Assembly: GCA_030280995.1 (NCBI GenBank)
Contig: JASXTE010000016.1
Coordinates: 23,754,501-23,818,500, forward strand
From: Hemileia vastatrix
Taxonomy: Eukaryota; Basidiomycota; Pucciniomycetes; Pucciniales; Zaghouaniaceae
Direction of reading: 5' to 3'
Length of the DNA stretch: 64,000 nt
The translations under genes and the position numbers were made by a program. Shown here piece by piece: positions 58,575 through 64,000 of the stretch. The notes beneath the pieces are model-generated. The model saw only the letters and a list, made by a program, of their open reading frames with translations, was not told the origin of the DNA and did no database searches. Every line of letters starts with the position of its first letter. Position 1 is the first letter of the stretch.

Positions 58575-58591
58575 TGGCGCCCAACGTGGGG
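58575..58591 (+). promoter_or_regulatory. Primer-binding site of lysine-tRNA type
   Basis: TGGCGCCCAACGTGGGG begins four bases after the LTR. It is the classical complement of the 3' end of a tRNA-Lys (the lysine-1,2 type known from several retroviruses and retrotransposons). The match to this fungus's own tRNA-Lys is inferred. Confidence 0.85.
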
Positions 58592-58809
58592 TACAAATCT
58601 GTTGGCTTTTTGGAATCTCTGTTGATCTAGGCTTCTCTCTTTGGTGGATCTCCTTTGGTGGATTTTGGATTTGGTGCTATATCTCTTTGTGGTTGGTCTA
58701 GGGGTCTTCTTTTCTGTTGGATTTGGTCCCTCCTAGGTCTCTAAGGCTCTTGGGGGGGACATTGGCTATCTTTGGTGGAGATTGGAGGCTGTAACTGGGA
58801 GTTGCTAGG

Positions 58810-60192
58810 ATGGTTAGGATTCAGTCTTGGGATGGTTCAAGGTTTTTGGGGGAGGATGCAAAGGGGTTTTTGGCTAGGTTTGAGGTTTCTGCTGAGTTTG
58901 ATGGGGCCTCACTGTTGGACATAGTTAGGCAAGTAATCTTTTTCATTGGTAATAGGGAGGTGGAGAAAGAAGTTTCTGGTATGGCAGGATATAGGAGTCA
59001 GGACTGTGGGAAGTTGAAGATTGAAATGATTAAAAGGTGGCCTACTACTTTCTCAATGGTGGATCTTCATGGGATATCTAGGAAATGGGAATTGAAAGGT
59101 GGTGTAACTTCTCTTTCTCAGTATGGGGAATTTATGGAGGAGTTTGGGGAGGCTCTGGATTATCTGGTATATAATGATATATTATCACATGAAGATGGAG
59201 CCAATTATGTATTTTGGAGTGCCATGGGTAGAAATGTAAAGGTGGAGGTTATGGAGATTCTTTTCAAGGCTGACTTGATGAAGACTCTTCCAAATGGGGA
59301 AAATAGGATTCCTGGTATGGCTATTCTGAAGGAGGTTATTTTGGGATATTTGGATGGTATTATGGATAGGGATGTGGAATATGGAGATGAAATCCTGTTG
59401 GTTGGAGAGGTTCAGGAGACTGTGGTAGAAAATTCAGTTTCTGGAAAGGTGTTGGAGCCATCAATTTTGGAAGATGGGTACTCTGATGATGTTTGTGAAA
59501 ATGATTTTTCTTTTCCAAAGGATGCCATAGGATCTCAGGAATGTGATTCACTGGATGTTTTGGAAATGTACACACTGGAGGATCAGTGTATTTCCTCAAG
59601 TTTGGGTGAATTATGTGGGAAGGAAGACTTGTCTGGTCATGAAGAAGGATTTTGGGATATTGAGAAGGAATCTGTGGTGGATGAATGGTTGCTGTGGGAT
59701 GATTATTATTCTTTCTCAAGTTCAGATCATGGCTTATTGGAGGAGGATGTATCGGTTGAATTTTTGGATGGACAGAAAGATTCTGTCTTGGATCTTTTTC
59801 TCATAGAGGAAGATTATTTTCAAGTGGTTCCCTCAAGATCAGAAGGTCTCTGCTTGGAGGAGGATTTTTATTTTGATGTGATAGATGATATTCTGAAGTA
59901 TTTTTCAGATTCTAAGCAAGATTCTTATAGGGAAGGGGGGAATTGTGATGATTTGGATGTCACTGGTATGGAGTTTGATTTTAAAGATGTGGCAGAGGTT
60001 CCAGATGTTTCACAGGGTGGAGAATTTATTGATTCTGGTAATGTGAACTATGGAAGACTGAGTGTATGGAGGAGGATGGAAGATTTGTTTGGAGGTCTGA
60101 TGTTGGGATATCAGAATTGGAAGAGGAGCTTAGGGGGCTCAAGCCCTAGGGGCAAACTTATTGGTTTAAACCTTGGGATTTCAAGAATCTGA
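58810..60192 (+). CDS. Gag-like protein with long acidic C-terminal half
   Basis: 460 aa. Residues 1-190 look like a retrotransposon capsid region: WDGSRFLGEDAKGFLARFE, a FIG..EVEKEVSGMA helix region and a WPTTFSMVDLHGISRKWEL segment, typical of gag core helices. No CCHC zinc knuckle follows. Residues about 195-400 are extremely acidic with repeated LEEDxxxEFLD/LEEDFYFD units and many aromatic residues; the last 60 residues turn basic (RRMEDLFGG, WKRSLGGSSPRGK). The start lies 220 bp after the primer site, with a short leader. Likely role: particle protein that packages the element RNA, using enzymes from another element (inference). The acidic half has no family I recognise. Confidence 0.75.
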   Translation: MVRIQSWDGSRFLGEDAKGFLARFEVSAEFDGASLLDIVRQVIFFIGNREVEKEVSGMAGYRSQDCGKLKIEMIKRWPTTFSMVDLHGISRKWELKGGVTSLSQYGEFMEEFGEALDYLVYNDILSHEDGANYVFWSAMGRNVKVEVMEILFKADLMKTLPNGENRIPGMAILKEVILGYLDGIMDRDVEYGDEILLVGEVQETVVENSVSGKVLEPSILEDGYSDDVCENDFSFPKDAIGSQECDSLDVLEMYTLEDQCISSSLGELCGKEDLSGHEEGFWDIEKESVVDEWLLWDDYYSFSSSDHGLLEEDVSVEFLDGQKDSVLDLFLIEEDYFQVVPSRSEGLCLEEDFYFDVIDDILKYFSDSKQDSYREGGNCDDLDVTGMEFDFKDVAEVPDVSQGGEFIDSGNVNYGRLSVWRRMEDLFGGLMLGYQNWKRSLGGSSPRGKLIGLNLGISRI

Positions 60193-60630
60193 TTCCTCTG
60201 AAATGAGGATAAACTACTTAATATGTTTTGGTTTTGCTTAATTTGGCCTCTATGTATTTGGTCAGGATTTTTTTTGTTTTGTCCAATTCTTATCATTCTC
60301 TCTGGTTCAAGTCTCTATATAAAAAAGGGAGGCCGGGCCGCTTCAGGCATAACCTCTGACGTCGGGCAGCCCTCCCTTAATGAAAAAAAAAATCTTAGTA
60401 TAATGAAGATGGAAGAAAAGAAAAATTCAAGTGAAGATGGGTATTTTATTTAAAAGAAAATGAAGATAAAAATGAAGATTATTGGTTTTATTTCACCTCC
60501 AGCAAGAGGTTAAACTGCAAAATTTTATTTCTAAATTGGATTTTTTTTGGCTTTCAAGAATTTTAATGGTTTTTTAATGGTTTTGGTTTTTTATGGGAGA
60601 AGATTTGTGTTGGAAAATCCTTTTTGTTAG
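60193..60630 (+). other. Non-coding stretch with a GC-rich stem-loop
   Basis: At 60325-60378 AAGGGAGGCC pairs with its complement around GGCAGCCCTCCCTT, enclosing a loop with TGACGTC. A TATATAAAAAA tract precedes it. In an AT-rich setting it stands out and may be a structured RNA element, 3'-end signal or an inserted short repeat. No gene. Confidence 0.5.
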
Positions 60631-62100
60631 AAGGTACCCAGGGATGGGGCTTCTAGATCCTATTTTGGCAAGTGTGGGGGTGACTGATGGGCTGGCTGCT
60701 CTATCAACAGTTACCCCAGATTTTCTGTTTGTGACCCCTTCTCTTAATTTTGTTGAATTCTAGTATTGGTTTTTTTTCTTTAACAGGTTTTTAGTCCACC
60801 ATGACTTTAAACTGGAAATTCTTTTGGTCTTCAAGTGCTGGACCCCTCATGTTTATTGGTTTTGTTTAATTTTGTTGGATGTTGTGTTTTTGTTAAAGGG
60901 TACCCAGGGGGGGCTTCTAGATTTTATTTTGGCAAGTGTGGTGGTAACTGATGAGCTGGCTGCTCTGTAGAACAGTTACCCCAAAATTTCTGTTTCAAGC
61001 CTTTGGTTTTTTTCTACTTGAATTCTAGTGTTGTTTTTTTGTGATTCAGGTTTTTAGTCCTCTATGACTTTAAACTGGATTGCCTTGGATGTCTTTTGGT
61101 GCTTTTGGATTGGTGGTGGATCACTGGTGGTCTCCTATCATTTTTACTTATTGGAGGGAGCCCACCCAGTGATCTCTTCTGTTGACTTGGAGCTGGCTTT
61201 GCTATGTGGTTCTAGGGTTTTGGCTGTGAAAGTGGTGGATTCAAGATTTTTTTCTTTTTTTCTCTTTTTTTTCTTTTAATTTTTTTATGGAGGCTATGTT
61301 TGTTCAAAGGCTCAACATAGGGCTCTGGCAATGTTTTTGGTAGAAGAGAAGGAGTCAAAATAAAAATTAAAAAAAAATTAATTAAATTTTTTTTAGGTGT
61401 GACCACATCAAGGTGCACTTGGATTTGGGTAAGGTATCAGGGGATCAGCTCATCAATTGGCTGGGGGATACCATTTTATTTTGTTTTATTTGTTAAAGGA
61501 GGTTAAATGTTTTGGCTTTGATGGTTTTTGGTTTGGGGATTTATGGGATATATCTTCAAGATTTTTTTTTTTGGAAAGTCCTTCAAGACTTTAAACTGAT
61601 CTTTTAATTACGGGCTCAAGATTTTTTGATGTCCATCAAGACTTTAAACTGAAAATTCTGTTAGTCCTCCAAGACTTAAAACTGGCTGTTTTTTAAAGAT
61701 TTATTCAAGAATTTAATTTTACTACTGTGGATCTAGTAGTCCTCCAAGACTTTAAACTGGCTGGTTTCAAGATTTTGTCAAGAAGTAGTCCTTCAAGACT
61801 TTAAACTGAACACTGTGTTAGTCCCCCAAGACTTTAAACTGAGAATTGTTGATGTTGAAGTCCCCCAAGACTATAAACTGAGGAATGGGAGGCAGTGTGA
61901 GGTGGAAGTTTAAAGGCAGAAGGATCCAAGGGGGAACTTCTGAATTTTGCAAAGGCAAGTTTGGGGGTGACTGGTGGGCTGGCAGCTCTATATACAGTTA
62001 CCCCAGAAAGTTAGTTACTTCTCTAAATCTTTTTCTGGTTGATCTCTGGTTCTGGGTTCTGTGATTCAGGTTTTTTCAGTCCCCCAAGACTATAAACTGA
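60631..62100 (+). repeat. Three direct-repeat modules in the gag-only element
   Basis: Modules at about 60631-60815, 60896-61079 and 61919-62100 share, in order: a GGTACCCAGGG-type start, GGCTTCTAGAT, GGCAAGTGTGG, GTGACTGATGGGCTGGC, ACAGTTACCCCA, a TTCAGGTTTTT box, then the AGTCC...GACTTTAAACTG unit. They are diverged, so they are older than the element's last move. Not coding. Confidence 0.8.
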
Positions 62101-62197
62101 GGATTTTTGGAGTCCCCCAAGACTTTAAACTGAGGGCTGTTAGTCCCCCAAGACTTTAAACTGAGGCTTGTTAGTCCCCCAAGACTATAAAATGAGG
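61576..62197 (+). repeat. Array of short AGTCCCCCAAGACTTTAAACTG repeats
   Basis: Eleven copies of a 22- to 25-bp core with consensus AGTCCCCCAAGACTTTAAAC followed by TGAGG, at irregular spacing of 30-70 bp (a larger gap where module three lies). Two diverged copies occur earlier, at about 60792 and 61053. The array precedes the 3' LTR by about 320 bp. The central cores from about 61825 on are the most alike, suggesting recent local amplification. Function unknown. Confidence 0.85.
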
Positions 62198-62519
62198 AAA
62201 TTTTTATGCTGGTAGAAGGTTATAGTCAGGAAGACTTGTCAACTGGATATCACTTTTCATTGTTGGAAGCTGGTACAGCCAGATTTGGAATTCAGGAACA
62301 GAAGAAAGAGATTCTTTTCACAGAGATAGATTTAATTTAAAGGCATGGTGCAAGAGAAGTTTTAAAGAAGAAGCTTGGATTGCTGGTTCAGAAGTTCACT
62401 TAGGATGGAATAAGATCTGGTGGAAGAGAGAAATGAGCTGTTTGTAAAGATTCTGAAAAAGTGTTTTAACATGGTTGTTGGCAAAGGAAGAATGATGACA
62501 TTCTTGATTGGAGGGAGGA

Positions 62520-63465
62520 TGTGGTGATCCAAACCTGGTTTGGCCTTTGGAGTGCATATTTGGAGGTATTTGGTATGTAGGGTGTTATTGGGGTTATGGT
62601 GTTATTAGTGGTTTTTTTCATCTTTAGGTGATATATAGTAGTGTTTATGGAGGCTTAAGCTAGGGTCACTTATTATGTCTCAGCTTAATGTCCTTTCTAT
62701 TCTCTTCATTTTGGTATCCCTTATGGGTGGTTACCTTGCTTTATAGGGTAGTTATGGTGTTGTTATTGGTATTTATCGGATGTTTATTGCTTAGTGGTGT
62801 TTATGTAGGCTTAATCTAGGGTCACTTATTATGTCTCAGCTTATTTTCCTTCATTTTCTTTTCATTCTGGTATGTCTTATGTGTGTTTATCTTGTTTATT
62901 AGTGAAGTTATGGGTTTTTAGGGTTTTTTAGGGTTTTTATGGGTTGTATGGGTGTTTTAGGGCCTAGAAGCGGCCAGCCCGCCTCCAAGCGGCCTGCCCA
63001 CTCCTAAGCGGAGCCGCCTCCAAGCGGCCTGGCCGCCTGGGCACTGGGGGGGCTCTAAAATGCACTTTTATGCATGAAAAAGGCTGGGAAAGCTGGATTT
63101 TGGCTGGGGAATTGGTCAGGGTGGTCTGTGCGCTGGCTGTATGATGCGTGTGTGAGAAGATTTTTAGGGGAATCATCTTATCTCTTTACTCATTGCCTCT
63201 CTGTTCCTCACTGTCTCATTGGCTTGTGTTTTGTTGGAATATATTACTGTTCATTTCAACTCTTTCTAGTAGTCTGTCTGGGACTATTATCTTCACTTTT
63301 AAAGGGGTCAAGTGTGTTTAATTAGAGGGTCTAGCAAACAGATCTCCAATTTGCTGCAGCAGGTCAATCTCACTTATTTTTATAAAGGGACAGGGGTTAT
63401 TCTTTCTGGTTTTTCTCCAACTCCCTTGGTCAAGGCCTATAGCTAGTACTATAGGATTGTCTACA
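62520..63465 (+). repeat. 3' LTR of the gag-only element
   Basis: 946 bp, same ends as the 5' LTR. The last 400 bp and first 330 bp are nearly identical to it; the GC-rich minisatellite differs in unit number. The sequence GGAGGGAGGA at 62510-62519 adjoins it as the polypurine tract. An 83-codon ORF at 63074-63325 also occurs in the 5' LTR (58179-58430), but has no recognisable motif. Confidence 0.9.
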
Positions 63466-64000
63466 ACGTGACACTCGAGGCAAAAGCATCTCATTAAATC
63501 AATAATATCGAGTCCTAAATCTATACTCAAAGCGCAGAAAGCAATTCTCCATAGCAACTGCAATTCCCCTTTGTGTACTTACTATTTAACTGCGCTAGCC
63601 TAAACTCTAAATCTAAATTAGTCAATCTCCCAATAGGGTGCCTTAGTCTCCTTTTCAATAAGCGACGCACAGCGTTAGGATCAATGTAATAGTACAGTAG
63701 TAGTTTTCATTAAAGTTTTGTTAATTAATTAAAAAGGGGGTAAATTGAGCATGGACGGATATTTAGCAAAGAGGGTCTAAGTGTATGTTAGTAATGGTCA
63801 ATGGCATGGGAATGGTGCGATGAAAGGGAGGTCAATGTGAGGAGGAATAAAGGATATAAAAGGATTGGGTATTTGGTTCGATATTCCTTAGAATTAAATT
63901 ATAAATCTTATTTACATTAATAGTGGTAAATCTTTAAAGTTAAATCATTGTTATTGTATCTTTCTTTTATTTTCTCAATATTCATTTCTAAATACTAAAT
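63466..64000. other. Flank after the gag-only element, no gene seen
   Basis: It starts with ACGT, the target duplication. The sequence is unrelated to the earlier window and less AT-rich up to about 63690. No ORF with a motif was recognised; it may be the start of another element that runs off the window. Confidence 0.4.

Larger units (their letters stand above)
57612..63465 (+). mobile_element. Gag-only (TR-GAG-like) non-autonomous LTR retrotransposon
   Basis: LTRs at 57612-58570 and 62520-63465, both TGTGGTGATCC to ATTGTCTACA. ACGT flanks both outer ends (57608-57611 and 63466-63469). Primer site at 58575, one gag-like ORF (58810-60192), then 2.3 kb of non-coding sequence made of repeats, and a purine tract GGAGGGAGGA right before the 3' LTR. 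There is no protease, RT or integrase, so it must borrow enzymes. The family is not related by eye to Gypsy-A or Gypsy-B. Confidence 0.88.

Noticed and set aside
58575..58591. Retroviral origin of the element at 57612 because of its lysine primer site
   Set aside because: The primer site only reflects use of a conserved tRNA. There is no pol or envelope, and the gag-like ORF shows no retroviral match that I can recognise.
61576..62197. CRISPR array
   Set aside because: The spacers are of uneven length, the units diverge, the array lies inside an LTR element and the host is a eukaryote.

Overview
The window looks like a transposon-rich, AT-rich region of a basidiomycete genome. A rust fungus (Pucciniales) is my best guess. 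This rests on the very intron-rich gene in the middle (28 exons, introns mostly under 120 bp), the paladin family it encodes, dense chromodomain Ty3/Gypsy elements, and a NAM-like/trihelix gene of the PIF-Harbinger-associated kind. No RNA gene, CRISPR array or bacterial feature was seen.

Layout. (1) 623-14898 is bounded by one pair of terminal inverted repeats of a TA-target DNA element and contains a complete Gypsy element, called Gypsy-A here (3189-12838, minus strand, 1502-bp LTRs, target duplication ATATA). (2) 14.9-24.2 kb is AT-rich with one 262-bp MITE and two solo LTRs (17028-18167 and 21328-22608). (3) 24.2-33.3 kb is the only stretch with host-type genes: a small acidic five-exon gene (24245-24956, 143 aa) and a paladin-like phosphatase gene (26574-33263, 28 exons, 1437 aa, three C-x5-R motifs). 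Two foldback elements lie between them. (4) 35510-52759 is a tandem Gypsy array, LTR-internal-LTR-internal-LTR, flanked by one 5-bp duplication GTAAT; it is called Gypsy-B copy 1 and copy 2. Each copy carries different inactivating lesions, and MITEs have landed in both. (5) 53401-55542 is a NAM-like gene split after its fifth codon by a solo LTR. (6) 55790-57605 is a 1.8-kb inverted repeat. (7) 57612-63465 is a gag-only, non-autonomous LTR retrotransposon with a lysine-type primer site, acidic gag, direct-repeat modules and a short-repeat array.

How the parts relate. The LTR families of Gypsy-A, Gypsy-B and the solo LTRs share the terminus GGCTGACA and a GTCTAGAAG box, so they are relatives. 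Gypsy-A and Gypsy-B also share an unusual layout: a pair of overlapping small ORFs ahead of gag-pol, followed by a 58-bp intron-like segment at the same position. The MITE family is defined with certainty because two copies sit inside Gypsy-B repeats whose sister copies preserve the empty site.

Exon boundaries, target duplications and comparisons were read by eye; no alignment or database search was run. Names such as Gypsy-A are local labels.
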